Positions 24,960-35,415 of a DNA stretch of 64,000 bases are shown one piece after another (within the stretch, counting starts at the first letter, position 1; each line of letters opens with the position of its first letter). The notes beneath the pieces are model-generated. The model ran no database searches, was not told the DNA's origin, and saw only the letters and a program-made list of their open reading frames with translations. Origin of the DNA: Flavobacterium glycines (GTDB lineage: Bacteria > Bacteroidota > Bacteroidia > Flavobacteriales > Flavobacteriaceae); assembly GCF_900100165.1 (NCBI RefSeq), contig NZ_FNEO01000003.1, positions 124,001-188,000 of the forward strand, in the 5' to 3' direction. The translations under genes were made by a program, and so were the position numbers.

Positions 24960-27791
24960 ATGTTAGACAAAGACAATACTATTGAAGTTTTAGGCGCCAG
25001 AGTTCATAATCTCAAAAATATAGATATTTCCATTCCTCGTGAAAAAATGGTAGTTATTACCGGACTTTCGGGTTCCGGGAAATCTTCCCTAGCTTTTGAT
25101 ACTATTTATGCCGAAGGACAACGCCGTTATGTAGAAACTTTCTCGGCTTATGCCCGACAATTTCTGGGCGGCCTGGAACGTCCTGATGTGGACAAAATAG
25201 ATGGATTGTCACCTGTTATTGCTATTGAGCAAAAAACGACTTCAAAAAGTCCGCGTTCTACCGTTGGGACAATTACTGAAATATATGATTTCCTGCGTTT
25301 GCTTTACGCTCGTGGAGCCGATGCTTACAGTTACAATACCGGCGAAAAAATGATTTCATATTCAGACGAGCAAATAAAAGATTTGATTGTAACTGATTTT
25401 GCTAACAAGCGCATCAATATTTTAGCTCCGGTAATTCGCGCCCGAAAAGGACATTATGGTGAATTGTTTCAACAAATTGCCAAGCAGGGATTCTTAAAAG
25501 TAAGAGTAAACGGTGATATTCTGGATATTACTCCCGGAATGAAACTGGATCGCTATAAAACCCACGATATTGAAATTGTGGTAGACAGAATGCTTATTGA
25601 TAACAGTGAAGACAATCAAAAACGCCTTTCCGAAAGCATCAATACCGCCATGCATCACGGTGAAAATGTTTTGATGATTTTAGATCAGGACAGTCAAGAG
25701 GTTCGTTATTTTAGCCGAAACCTTATGTGTCCTTCAACTGGAATTTCGTACCAAAATCCGGAACCTAATTTATTTTCATTCAATTCTCCAAAAGGAGCCT
25801 GTGAACATTGCAACGGATTAGGAACGGTAAACGAAATTAACGTTAAAAAGATTATACCAGACCCAAAACTATCGATAAAAGCGGGAGGTTTTGCGCCCCT
25901 TGGTGAATACAAATCTTCCTGGATTTTCAAACAATTGGAAACCATCGGACAGAAATACAATTTTAAAATCACCGATGCCATCGAAAGTATTCCCGAGGCA
26001 GCGATGGAAATGATTCTGAATGGTGGTAAAGAAAAATTCACCATCAACTCTAAAGATTTGGGTGTTGCCCGTGATTACAAAATAGACTTTGAAGGAATTG
26101 CAAATTTCATCAAAAACCAACACGACGAAAGCGGTTCGACAACCATTAAACGTTGGGCAAAAGATTTTATGGACGAATTAGAATGTCCTGTTTGTGAAGG
26201 TTCACGTCTAAAAAAAGAAGCCTTATTCTTTAAAATAGACGAAAAAAATATTGCCGAATTGTGCAATATGGATATCTCCGATTTAACAAAATGGTTTCAT
26301 AATTTAAACACCCATTTATCCGATAAACAACTACTTATCGCTTCTGAAGTCATCAAAGAGATTAAGGATCGATTAGACTTTTTGATGAACGTAGGTTTGG
26401 ATTATTTGGCTTTAAGCCGAAGCTCCAAATCGCTTTCAGGTGGTGAAGCACAACGCATCCGTTTAGCAACCCAAATTGGTTCACAACTCGTTGGCGTACT
26501 TTATATTTTAGACGAACCAAGTATTGGTTTACACCAAAGAGACAACGAAAAACTGATTCATTCTTTGGAACAATTGCGTGACATTGGTAACTCGGTAATT
26601 GTGGTCGAACACGACAAAGACATGATTGAACGCGCCGATTATGTAATTGATATTGGTCCCAAAGCGGGAAAATTTGGAGGCGAAATTATTAGCATTGGAA
26701 CACCTAAAGAAACCCTGAAATCCAACACTATTACTGCACAGTACCTTAACGGAAAGATGAAGTTTGATATTCCGTCAAAGCGTCGTGAAGGAAATGGAAA
26801 AATGCTAAAACTTACAGGAGCTACCGGAAATAATTTAAAGAATGTTTCTATCGAATTACCTTTAGGAAAAATGATTTGCGTAACGGGAGTTTCAGGTAGC
26901 GGAAAATCGACTTTAATTAACGAAACACTCTACCCTATTCTGAATGCTTATTATTTTAATGGCGTTAAAAAACCACAGCCTTATAAAGAAATTGAAGGAT
27001 TAGAACATATCGATAAAGTGATTGATATAGACCAAAGTCCTATTGGAAGAACTCCGCGTTCGAATCCTGCAACTTACACCGAAGTTTTTACCGAAATTAG
27101 AGCTTTGTTTACCAAAACTCCGGAAAGTATGATTCGTGGTTACAAGGCCGGACGATTTAGTTTTAACGTAGCCGGAGGTCGTTGCGAAACTTGTCAGGGA
27201 TCTGGAGTTCGCACAATTGAAATGAACTTTTTACCGGATGTGTATGTAGAATGCGAAACCTGTCAGGGAAAACGTTTCAACAGAGAAACTTTAGAAATTC
27301 GCTATAAAGGAAAATCCATTTCAGATGTACTGGATATGACTGTGGACGAAGCCGTTCCTTTCTTTGAAAATATCCCAAAAATATACCGCAAAATCAAAAC
27401 AATCCAAGATGTTGGTTTAGGATACATCACTCTGGGACAACAAAGCACTACGCTTTCCGGTGGTGAAGCCCAACGTATCAAACTGGCAGGAGAATTGTCT
27501 AAAAAAGATACCGGAAATACTTTTTATATTCTGGACGAACCTACTACAGGATTGCATTTTGAAGACATTCGTGTATTAATGGAAGTGATCAATAAATTAG
27601 TCGATAAAGGCAACACCATCCTGATTATCGAACACAATCTTGACGTTATCAAACTTGCCGACTACATCATCGACATTGGTCCTGAAGGAGGAAAAGGCGG
27701 CGGAACGGTTGTTGCCAAAGGAACTCCTGAAGAAGTAGCAAATGTCAAAAAAAGTTATACCGCTAAATTTTTAAAGAAAGAGTTAATTTAA
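24960..27791 (+). CDS. uvrA: excinuclease ABC subunit A
   Basis: 943 aa, full length for UvrA. Two ABC ATPase halves are present: Walker [10 protein letters not shown] near residue 36 and GVSGSGKST near residue 647, each with an LSGGEAQRI signature. Zinc-binding cysteines are at CEHCNGLGT and at the [10 protein letters not shown] and CETCQGKRF pair. UvrA with UvrB scans DNA for bulky lesions in nucleotide excision repair. There is no uvrB or uvrC nearby, as is usual. Confidence 0.97.
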   Translation: MLDKDNTIEVLGARVHNLKNIDISIPREKMVVITGLSGSGKSSLAFDTIYAEGQRRYVETFSAYARQFLGGLERPDVDKIDGLSPVIAIEQKTTSKSPRSTVGTITEIYDFLRLLYARGADAYSYNTGEKMISYSDEQIKDLIVTDFANKRINILAPVIRARKGHYGELFQQIAKQGFLKVRVNGDILDITPGMKLDRYKTHDIEIVVDRMLIDNSEDNQKRLSESINTAMHHGENVLMILDQDSQEVRYFSRNLMCPSTGISYQNPEPNLFSFNSPKGACEHCNGLGTVNEINVKKIIPDPKLSIKAGGFAPLGEYKSSWIFKQLETIGQKYNFKITDAIESIPEAAMEMILNGGKEKFTINSKDLGVARDYKIDFEGIANFIKNQHDESGSTTIKRWAKDFMDELECPVCEGSRLKKEALFFKIDEKNIAELCNMDISDLTKWFHNLNTHLSDKQLLIASEVIKEIKDRLDFLMNVGLDYLALSRSSKSLSGGEAQRIRLATQIGSQLVGVLYILDEPSIGLHQRDNEKLIHSLEQLRDIGNSVIVVEHDKDMIERADYVIDIGPKAGKFGGEIISIGTPKETLKSNTITAQYLNGKMKFDIPSKRREGNGKMLKLTGATGNNLKNVSIELPLGKMICVTGVSGSGKSTLINETLYPILNAYYFNGVKKPQPYKEIEGLEHIDKVIDIDQSPIGRTPRSNPATYTEVFTEIRALFTKTPESMIRGYKAGRFSFNVAGGRCETCQGSGVRTIEMNFLPDVYVECETCQGKRFNRETLEIRYKGKSISDVLDMTVDEAVPFFENIPKIYRKIKTIQDVGLGYITLGQQSTTLSGGEAQRIKLAGELSKKDTGNTFYILDEPTTGLHFEDIRVLMEVINKLVDKGNTILIIEHNLDVIKLADYIIDIGPEGGKGGGTVVAKGTPEEVANVKKSYTAKFLKKELI

Positions 27792-27794
27792 TTC

Positions 27795-27840
27795 CCCATT
27801 CCCCTCTTCCGGAGGGGTTCCGAAGGGCGGGTTGGTTTTT
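27795..27840. repeat. GC-rich hairpin repeat after uvrA
   Basis: CCCCTC (27801-27806) and GAGGGG (27812-27817) flank a 5-nt loop, followed by CCGAAGGGCGGGTTGG. It is much more GC-rich than its surroundings and resembles a repeat family found between genes in many Bacteroidota. It could also act as a weak terminator, though no clean T-run follows. Confidence 0.5.
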
Positions 27841-27886
27841 GGTTACTATTATCATTTTGTAAATTATATTTTACTAAATATTTTTA

Positions 27887-27894
27887 TATATTTG
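27887..27894 (+). promoter_or_regulatory. -7 box for the esterase-like gene
   Basis: TATATTTG fits TAnnTTTG, 35 nt before the ATG at 27930. Confidence 0.5.
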
Positions 27895-27929
27895 ATTCAA
27901 AACCAATTAACCAAACAATTATTTTAACC

Positions 27930-28817
27930 ATGAACAAACTTAAATCCTCACTGTTCCTATTTTTTCTATTGCAATGCTTTTCAATATTTGCGCAAATCCC
28001 TAAAGAAATTCCTTTATTTCCTGACGGAATCAAAGACAATCCAATTCTACATGAACAAAAAGAAACCTATGTTGATTCACTTGTAAAACCAGGTTCATTA
28101 TCACAAAAAAATCGTGTTTTTTCTAATATTTCCGAACCAACTTATATGCTTTTTCCTGCTGCTGAAGCAAACAACAAACACATTGCAACCATCATTTTTC
28201 CCGGAGGCGGTTTTGTTACCAACTGGGTTGACAAAGAAGGAACCGATTTGGCACTTTGGCTTTCGCAACAAGGAATCACTTGTATGGTTGTAAAATACCG
28301 TACTAATACCAAAGATGAAAAAGGAAAATATAAAATTCCGATGGAGACAGTCTATTTTGAAGCACTCAAAAACGATGTAAATGCAAGCGTGATGACGATG
28401 ATTGGATTGGCAGATAAATTAAAATTTGACAAAGACAAAATAGGAGTACTTGGTTTTTCAGCAGGTGGATTTATATCGGAATGGTTAACTTTTACAAGTG
28501 TTAGTCAAAATTTGCCTTGGAAACCAGCCTTTGCAGGTCTAATTTATGCAGGAGACAGATTAAAATTACTTGAAAGTATAAAAGACAAATCAACTTTACC
28601 TCCCTTTTTTATGGCTATTGCAAGGGATGATAAAAAATGGACTTTAAAAAGAGCGCTTCCCTTTTTATCTGCTGTAGTTGCCGAAGTTGACAAATCGGAA
28701 TTACACATTTATTCTAAAGGAGATCACGGTTTTGGATTAGCCTATAACGAAGGCCATTCCGTTGAAATGTGGAAAAACAGTTTTTCCAATTGGCTTTTAG
28801 ATATTTACAAAAAGTAA
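27930..28817 (+). CDS. secreted alpha/beta hydrolase (acetyl-xylan esterase-like)
   Basis: 295 aa. The signal peptide is roughly residues 1-21 (ends SIFAQ). It has the alpha/beta hydrolase oxyanion segment IIFPGGGF and the nucleophile elbow GFSAGG (S177). A C-terminal His in SKGDHGFGLA is a good catalytic triad candidate. The domain resembles BD-FAE/esterase lipases that deacetylate polysaccharides, and the signal peptide suggests activity in the periplasm or outside. There are no carbohydrate-degradation genes nearby, so the substrate is open. Confidence 0.82.
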   Translation: MNKLKSSLFLFFLLQCFSIFAQIPKEIPLFPDGIKDNPILHEQKETYVDSLVKPGSLSQKNRVFSNISEPTYMLFPAAEANNKHIATIIFPGGGFVTNWVDKEGTDLALWLSQQGITCMVVKYRTNTKDEKGKYKIPMETVYFEALKNDVNASVMTMIGLADKLKFDKDKIGVLGFSAGGFISEWLTFTSVSQNLPWKPAFAGLIYAGDRLKLLESIKDKSTLPPFFMAIARDDKKWTLKRALPFLSAVVAEVDKSELHIYSKGDHGFGLAYNEGHSVEMWKNSFSNWLLDIYKK

Positions 28818-29105
28818 TTTTTATTATACTCAAATTTTATAGTTTAACCACAAAATCAAATATCATTATAGAGAAATCATTTCAGATTTCTCTTTTTTAT
28901 TTTATACAAATTACTATCCAACAACAATTTAGGCTCCTCATAATTTTTTATGCAAATTTTAAGACATTAAGCTGTAGTATTTGTAAGCAAAAAGCCTTAA
29001 TTTAGTGTAAGACGCTCCAAGTTAATTAAAAAACTAATCTTTTTTAATTCACATTTATTAACCTTTAATTATTCGTTCTGTAATAATTAAATAAAAGCCT
29101 AAAAG

Positions 29106-29834
29106 ATGAAATTAGAAGATTTTGATAATGACGAAGAAAAAATCATCCAAGATAAATTGAAACAAAAAACATGGAATGAAATTCGCACCAATGACAGTTG
29201 GGCTATTTTCAAAATCATGTCGGAATTTGTTAATGGATTTGAAAACATGGGACGTATAGGTCCATGTGTTTCTATTTTTGGATCAGCCCGTACTAAAGCT
29301 GATAATAAATACTATCAATTAGCCGAAAAAATTGCTTTTAAAATAAGTAAAGCAGGATACGGAATCATCACAGGTGGTGGTCCCGGAATTATGGAAGCCG
29401 GAAACAAAGGAGCTCATTTAGGTAATGGCACTTCGGTAGGTCTAAACATTGATTTGCCTTTTGAACAACATTTCAACCCTTATATTGATCCGGATAAAAA
29501 CCTTAATTTTGATTATTTCTTTGTTAGAAAAGTAATGTTTGTAAAATACTCTCAAGGTTTTGTGGTTATGCCGGGAGGCTTTGGAACCTTAGACGAAATG
29601 TTTGAAGCCATTACCTTAATCCAAACCAAAAAAATTGCCCGTTTCCCTATTATTCTGGTGGGCAGCAGTTATTGGTGCGGTTTAATTGACTGGGTAAAAA
29701 AAGTCTTATTAGAACAGGAAAACAACATCAATGCTGAAGATTTAAATCTTTTTAAAATTGTTGACAACGAAGACGAAGTGGTGGAAGTTTTAGATAATTT
29801 CTACAAAAAATACACTTTAAAACCCAACTTTTAA
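29106..29834 (+). CDS. LOG-family protein (phosphoribohydrolase-like)
   Basis: 242 aa, Rossmann-like. The family signatures GGGPGIMEAGNKGA and PGGFGTLDEMFEA are intact. Members hydrolyse nucleoside 5-monophosphates to base and ribose phosphate; some activate cytokinins, and others act as pyrimidine or purine nucleotide hydrolases. The exact substrate is not predictable here. It is followed by a terminator and stands alone. Confidence 0.88.
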   Translation: MKLEDFDNDEEKIIQDKLKQKTWNEIRTNDSWAIFKIMSEFVNGFENMGRIGPCVSIFGSARTKADNKYYQLAEKIAFKISKAGYGIITGGGPGIMEAGNKGAHLGNGTSVGLNIDLPFEQHFNPYIDPDKNLNFDYFFVRKVMFVKYSQGFVVMPGGFGTLDEMFEAITLIQTKKIARFPIILVGSSYWCGLIDWVKKVLLEQENNINAEDLNLFKIVDNEDEVVEVLDNFYKKYTLKPNF

Positions 29835-29859
29835 AAGCTGTTTTCGCTACAGCTTTTTT
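29833..29859 (+). terminator. rho-independent terminator after the LOG gene
   Basis: AAAAGCTGT (29833-29841) pairs with ACAGCTTTT (29849-29857), loop 7 nt, with a T-run. It overlaps the last codon of the LOG gene. Confidence 0.75.
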
Positions 29860-29927
29860 CATTTCAGCTTTTACTGTAAAGTAAAAAAAAATGTATCTTC
29901 AAATGCTATTTAAAACCCCAGCTACCA

Positions 29928-32759
29928 TTGAAAACTGTTTTCAAAATCTTGCTATCATTAGTTGTTTTTGTTGCTTCCATAAATACTATTATGGCTCAGC
30001 ATCACAATCAGCTTTTTGTAGATGTTGATACCGAAACTCATGTTTTACATATTAAACAAGAAATTGAATACTTCAACTCTTCTACTGATAGCATTTCTGT
30101 AATTGTTTTGAATGATTGGAATAATGCCTATTCAAATGTACAAACCCCTCTGGCACTTCGTTTCTCGGACGAATTTTATCGTGGATTTCACTTAGCCAAA
30201 GATGCAGAAAGAGGAAAAACGTCAAACATTAGTGTTTTCAATAACGAGCATCTGTTTTTCTCCTGGAACAGAACTAAAGAAAACCCGGATATTATCACTA
30301 TAAATCTTCCCGAAAAACTGGCTCCAAATAAAAAAATAGCCCTTCAACTAAGTTATGACGCAAAAATCCCTAACAATAAATTTACCAAATATGGTTATGA
30401 TGATTTTGGCAATATGCATCTGAAATCCTGGTTTTTAACTCCTGCACGTTATGAAAATCATGGCTTCACAAAATACAGTAATGAAAATTTAGACGATATT
30501 GCTAATGCTGTAAGTGATTTTGATGTCGAATTAAGGGTGGGTAAAAACTTTGAAATCACAACAGATTTAGACACTACTGAAGAAATTGATAATGAAGACT
30601 TTATCATCTATAAATTAAACGGAAAAAACAGAGTTGATTTTAGTCTTTTTATCGAACCAATATCCAATTTTACCAGTTTTAAAAATGATAGTTTTGAGGT
30701 TTTAAGCAATTTAGATGGCGAAAAAATTACCCCAATTGCACAAGCACAAGCTATTGATTGTGTCGTACGATTTGTAAAAAAACTCATTGGCGATTATCCT
30801 TTTAAAAAAATTGTAATTTCTCAAACCGATTACGAAAGAAATCCTTTCTACGGACTCAATCAATTACCCTCTTTTATAAGACCTTTCACAGATGAGTTTA
30901 CTTATGAAATCAAATTTTTAAAAACCTATTTAAATGTTTTTTTAAACAATAGCCTGTACATAGACAACCGAAAAGACAGCTGGGTCCACAACGGAATTCA
31001 AGTCTATATCATGATGAAATATATAGAAGAAAATTATCCGGACACAAAAATGTTAGGAAGTGCCGCTTCTTATAAATTATTAAAAAGCTTTAATCTTACT
31101 AACTTAGATTTCAACGAACAATACAGCTATTTTTATATGTTAATGGCTCGAAAAAATCTAGACCAGGCCTTAGGTGAACCAAAAAACACCCTTATAAAAT
31201 TTAACGAACAAATTGCAAGTAAATACCGTGCCGGATTAAGTTTACGTTTCCTAAATAGTTATCTCGAAAATGAAGCTGTTACTCAAAGTATTCGAAACTT
31301 CTACACCCTAAACAATAAAAAACAAACCAATGCATTTGATTTTGAAAACACATTAAAAAATCAAACTTCAAAAAACATTGACTGGTTTTTTAAAACTATC
31401 ATTTATTCCAGAGATCTTATCGATTATAAATTTAATAAGGTTACTAAAACCAAAGACAGCATTCAGTTTTCACTAAAAAACAAAACAGGAATTAACGTTC
31501 CGATTCCTGTTTATGGCACCAACAAGGGCGAAATTGTATTTAAAAAATGGATTGAGCCTACAACTAATGACAGTATTTATAGTTTTTCCAGAAATAATGC
31601 TTCTAAAATTGTATTGAATTATAAAAACGAAGTTCCTGAATACAATTTAAGAAACAATTGGAAATCGTTAAAATCCTTTTTTCCAAACAACCGTCCTGTC
31701 AAATTTGTTTTAATGAAGGATTTGGAAGATCCGTTCTACAACCAGCTTTTATATGTACCTACACTAGAATACAATTTATATGATGGAATAACTCCAGGAA
31801 TACGTCTGCATAACAAAACTATTTTGGATAAACCGTTTATCTTTAACATAAACCCTGCCTATTCTACCAATGCCAAAACACTTTCGGGTTCGGGTACATT
31901 TACAATTAACAAAAATTACCGTGAAAGCCGATTATACAATATAAAATACTCTTTTACAGGTTCTTATTTTCATTATGCTCCTGATGCAACTTACACAAAA
32001 CTAAATCCTAATATCCTATTACAAATTAGAGAAAAGGATTTTAGAGATAATAAAAAACAATTGATCTATTTTCGTCAGGTAATGGTTAATCGTGAAAAAA
32101 GCGATATTATAACCGATAACTCAACTGAAAATTATTCTGTTTTTAATGCAAAATACATCAATACCAAAACCGAAGTCACTAAACACTTTAGCTTCGTCAG
32201 CGATATTCAATTTGCTAATAATTTTGGAAAACTTGCTGCCGAAATGGAATACCGAAAGCTCTTTGAAAGTAATCATAAAGTTAATTTTCGCGTATACCTT
32301 GGAAGCTTTCTTTACAACAACAGCCAGTCCGATTTCTTCAGCTTTGCGCTGGATCGTCCTACCGATTATTTCTTTGATTATGGTTTTTATGGTCGTTCAG
32401 AAAGTACAGGTTTTTTTAGTCAGCAATTTATTCTGGCAGAAGGCGGTTTTAAATCCAAACTAAACACAGCTTATGCTAATCAATGGATAAGCACAATCAA
32501 TGCAGGCTATAATATCTGGAATTGGATAGAAATTTATGGTGATGCGGGTTTAGTAAAAAACAAATATCAGGATCCAAAATTTGTTTTTGATAGTGGAATT
32601 CGCCTAAACTTAGTTACAGATTATTTTGAATTATACTTTCCCGTTTATTCATCTAATGGATGGGAAATAAGTCAAAATAAATACAATGAAAAAATACGAT
32701 TTGTCATCACATTTTCACCTAAAATCCTTATAAACTTATTCAATCGGAAATGGTTCTAA
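29928..32759 (+). CDS. M1-peptidase-like protein lacking zinc ligands, with C-terminal barrel
   Basis: 943 aa. No in-frame ATG lies upstream, so the TTG at 29928 is the likely start (MKTVFKILLSLVVFVASINT, a signal peptide). Residues about 25-240 resemble the N-terminal beta-domain of M1 aminopeptidases. In the catalytic region, the place of HExxH reads YEIKF (326-330) and the WxNEG helix reads WVHNG (352-356), so both histidines and the third-ligand Glu are absent. It is probably non-catalytic. Residues from about 620 form alternating beta-strands ending NLFNRKWF, consistent with an outer-membrane barrel. The fusion would place an inactive peptidase fold at the cell surface or periplasmic face of the outer membrane. 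Confidence 0.7.
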   Translation: MKTVFKILLSLVVFVASINTIMAQHHNQLFVDVDTETHVLHIKQEIEYFNSSTDSISVIVLNDWNNAYSNVQTPLALRFSDEFYRGFHLAKDAERGKTSNISVFNNEHLFFSWNRTKENPDIITINLPEKLAPNKKIALQLSYDAKIPNNKFTKYGYDDFGNMHLKSWFLTPARYENHGFTKYSNENLDDIANAVSDFDVELRVGKNFEITTDLDTTEEIDNEDFIIYKLNGKNRVDFSLFIEPISNFTSFKNDSFEVLSNLDGEKITPIAQAQAIDCVVRFVKKLIGDYPFKKIVISQTDYERNPFYGLNQLPSFIRPFTDEFTYEIKFLKTYLNVFLNNSLYIDNRKDSWVHNGIQVYIMMKYIEENYPDTKMLGSAASYKLLKSFNLTNLDFNEQYSYFYMLMARKNLDQALGEPKNTLIKFNEQIASKYRAGLSLRFLNSYLENEAVTQSIRNFYTLNNKKQTNAFDFENTLKNQTSKNIDWFFKTIIYSRDLIDYKFNKVTKTKDSIQFSLKNKTGINVPIPVYGTNKGEIVFKKWIEPTTNDSIYSFSRNNASKIVLNYKNEVPEYNLRNNWKSLKSFFPNNRPVKFVLMKDLEDPFYNQLLYVPTLEYNLYDGITPGIRLHNKTILDKPFIFNINPAYSTNAKTLSGSGTFTINKNYRESRLYNIKYSFTGSYFHYAPDATYTKLNPNILLQIREKDFRDNKKQLIYFRQVMVNREKSDIITDNSTENYSVFNAKYINTKTEVTKHFSFVSDIQFANNFGKLAAEMEYRKLFESNHKVNFRVYLGSFLYNNSQSDFFSFALDRPTDYFFDYGFYGRSESTGFFSQQFILAEGGFKSKLNTAYANQWISTINAGYNIWNWIEIYGDAGLVKNKYQDPKFVFDSGIRLNLVTDYFELYFPVYSSNGWEISQNKYNEKIRFVITFSPKILINLFNRKWF

Positions 32760-32911
32760 ACAAATAAATTAACACAGCACATTAAATAAAAACCAAATAT
32801 CTGTCTGAAAAATTATTTTTTTACTAAAAAACCAATATTTTTTTTAAACAAAAACATCAATTTATAGTCTGTTTTTATTTTAATAGATTATGATAATACT
32901 TGGTTTTTAAG

Positions 32912-32919
32912 TAAATTTG
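32912..32919 (+). promoter_or_regulatory. -7 box for the E1 dehydrogenase gene
   Basis: TAAATTTG matches TAnnTTTG, 26 nt before the ATG at 32946. No good -33 element. Confidence 0.5.
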
Positions 32920-32945
32920 CGGCAAAGAATTATAATCTTTCAATT

Positions 32946-35351
32946 ATGATAAAAGAACAAACCAATACTACATTGACATTTGAAGATTTCAAAACTGAAG
33001 TATTGAATGATTATAAGATAGCCGTAACTAGTCGTGAGTGCAGCCTTTTAGGCCGCCGGGAGGTATTGACTGGTAAAGCAAAATTTGGAATTTTTGGAGA
33101 CGGAAAAGAAGTGCCGCAAATTGCAATGGCTAAATTCTTCAAAAACGGCGATTTTCGCTCAGGTTATTACCGTGATCAAACTTTTATGATGGCTATTGGC
33201 GAATTAACAACCGCTAATTTTTTTGCTGGATTATATGGCAATACTGACATCAAACAAGAACCGATGTCGGCTGGTAGACAAATGGGAGGACATTTTGTTA
33301 CCCATAGTTTAAATGAAGACGGAAGTTGGAAAAACCTAACAAAACAAAAGAACTCAAGTTCAGATATTTCTCCAACAGCAGCTCAAATGCCCAGGCTTTT
33401 AGGATTAGCTCAGGCTTCAAAAGTTTATCGTGAAATAAATATTCCTAATCAGGAAAACTTTTCTATTAACGGTAATGAAGTAGCCTGGGGAACCATTGGT
33501 AACGCCAGTACCTCTGAAGGTGTGTTTTTTGAAACAATAAACGCTGCCGGTGTCTTACAAGTACCAATGGTTATTAGTATTTGGGATGATGAATACGGAA
33601 TTTCAGTTCACGCCAAACACCAAACAACAAAAGAAAACATCTCTGAAATCTTATCTGGTTTTCAAAGAGATAAAAACAATAACGGCTTAGAAATCATAAC
33701 CGTAAAAGGTTGGGACTACTCTGATTTAATAACCGCTTACGAAAGAGCATCCAAAATTGCGAGAGAAAAACACATTCCTGTTTTAGTGCATGTTACCCAA
33801 CTTACTCAACCTCAAGGACACTCAAGTTCAGGTTCACACGAAAGATACAAAAGCAGTGAGCGACTAAACTGGGAAAGAGAATTTGACTGTATAAGACAAA
33901 TGCGACTGTGGATGATTGCCATAAATATTGCATCTGCAGAGGAACTTAATGAAATTGAAAATTCTATTAAAAAAGAAGTTTTAGAAACCAAAAAAGAATC
34001 CTGGACTTCTTTTATTACTCCTATTGTTGAAGAAAAAAACGAACTTATTGCTTTATTAGAAAAAATTGCTCCTTCAAGTAAAAACAAAGATCAGCTTCTT
34101 AGACTTTCAAACAATCTTAAAGCAATTAAAGATCCTTTGAAAAAAGAAATTCTTGTTACGGCCAGAAAATCTTTGCGCTTAATGACAAACGAAGCTGTTC
34201 GTTCGGAATTATCCTCATGGATACAAAACTATTTCAAAAAGAACCAACCACTTTTTAGCAATAATTTGTATTCTGAAACAAAAAACAATGTGTTTTCTGT
34301 TAAAGAAGTATTACCTACCTATGCGGAAGGCACCAGAAAAGATACGGATGGCAGAATGATTATCCGTGATAATTTTGATGCCTTATTTGCCAAACATCCT
34401 GAGGTTTTAATTTTTGGTGAAGACTCCGGAAATATTGGTGATGTAAACCAAGGGTTAGAAGGCATGCAGGAAAAATATGGAGAAACTCGTGTAGCCGATA
34501 CCGGTATTCGTGAAGCAACAATCATTGGACAAGGAATAGGACTTGCCTTAAGAGGATTAAGACCCATTGCCGAAATTCAGTATTTAGATTATCTCTTATA
34601 TGCTATTCAAATTTTAAGTGACGATTTAGCATCCTTATTATACAGAACGGCAGGAAAACAAAATGCACCACTAATCATCAGAACCCGCGGGCATCGATTA
34701 GAAGGGATATGGCACTCGGGTTCTCCTATGGGAATGATTATCAACGCCATTAGAGGTATTAATGTTTTAGTTCCCAGAGACATGACAAAAGCGGCCGGTT
34801 TTTACAATTCACTTTTAGAATGTAACGAACCCGCCTTAGTAATTGAATGTTTAAACGGTTATCGTTTAAAAGAAAAAGCTCCTAATAATTTCGGAGAATT
34901 CAAAACTCCAATAGGAGTTGTAGAAACCATCAAAACCGGAACCGATATTACGTTAGTTTCTTATGGTTCTACTTTAAGATTAGTGGAACAGGCAGCTAAA
35001 GAATTACTGGAAATAGGTATTGATTGCGAAGTTATTGATATCCAGTCTTTAATACCTTTTGATAAAAATCACGATATCGCTAAAAGTGTTCAAAAAACAA
35101 ATCGTCTTTTAGTAATTGACGAAGACGTTCCCGGAGGAGCTTCGGCTTATATTTTACAAAAAATTATTGAGGAACAGGATGCTTACCAATATTTAGACAG
35201 TAAACCTCAAACTTTATCTGCTCAGGAGCACAGACCTGCTTACGGAACTGACGGTGATTATTTTTCTAAACCTTCAATTGAAGATATTTACGAAAAAGTA
35301 TACAGTATTATCTCTGAAAGTAACCCAACAAAGTACCCAAAACTGTACTAA
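32946..35351 (+). CDS. thiamine-dependent 2-oxo-acid dehydrogenase E1, fused alpha and beta subunits
   Basis: 801 aa, a natural fusion. The alpha half (about 1-420) carries the TPP-binding region NEVAWGTIGNASTSEGVFFE, and the beta half (about 450-801) contains IFGEDSGNIGDVNQG, the ADTGIREATIIG helix and RTRGHRLEGIWHSGSP. With E2 and E3 it would oxidatively decarboxylate a 2-oxo acid. The substrate is probably a branched-chain 2-oxo acid or pyruvate; the alpha-beta fusion is common in Bacteroidota, where it is annotated as the branched-chain type. No E2 or E3 gene is in this window. Confidence 0.88.
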   Translation: MIKEQTNTTLTFEDFKTEVLNDYKIAVTSRECSLLGRREVLTGKAKFGIFGDGKEVPQIAMAKFFKNGDFRSGYYRDQTFMMAIGELTTANFFAGLYGNTDIKQEPMSAGRQMGGHFVTHSLNEDGSWKNLTKQKNSSSDISPTAAQMPRLLGLAQASKVYREINIPNQENFSINGNEVAWGTIGNASTSEGVFFETINAAGVLQVPMVISIWDDEYGISVHAKHQTTKENISEILSGFQRDKNNNGLEIITVKGWDYSDLITAYERASKIAREKHIPVLVHVTQLTQPQGHSSSGSHERYKSSERLNWEREFDCIRQMRLWMIAINIASAEELNEIENSIKKEVLETKKESWTSFITPIVEEKNELIALLEKIAPSSKNKDQLLRLSNNLKAIKDPLKKEILVTARKSLRLMTNEAVRSELSSWIQNYFKKNQPLFSNNLYSETKNNVFSVKEVLPTYAEGTRKDTDGRMIIRDNFDALFAKHPEVLIFGEDSGNIGDVNQGLEGMQEKYGETRVADTGIREATIIGQGIGLALRGLRPIAEIQYLDYLLYAIQILSDDLASLLYRTAGKQNAPLIIRTRGHRLEGIWHSGSPMGMIINAIRGINVLVPRDMTKAAGFYNSLLECNEPALVIECLNGYRLKEKAPNNFGEFKTPIGVVETIKTGTDITLVSYGSTLRLVEQAAKELLEIGIDCEVIDIQSLIPFDKNHDIAKSVQKTNRLLVIDEDVPGGASAYILQKIIEEQDAYQYLDSKPQTLSAQEHRPAYGTDGDYFSKPSIEDIYEKVYSIISESNPTKYPKLY

Positions 35352-35380
35352 TAACAGCCACATTTAAAATGTGATTATAT

Positions 35381-35411
35381 AAAAAAAGTCCCGAATCATC
35401 GGGACTTTTTT
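35381..35411. terminator. bidirectional terminator
   Basis: AAAAAAAGTCCCGA (35381-35394) pairs with TCGGGACTTTTTT (35399-35411), loop ATCA. It lies between the E1 gene and the convergent response regulator. Confidence 0.85.
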
Positions 35412-35415
35412 ATTT

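Noticed and set aside
29928..32759. Active M1 aminopeptidase
   Set aside because: All expected zinc ligands are replaced (YEIKF and WVHNG).
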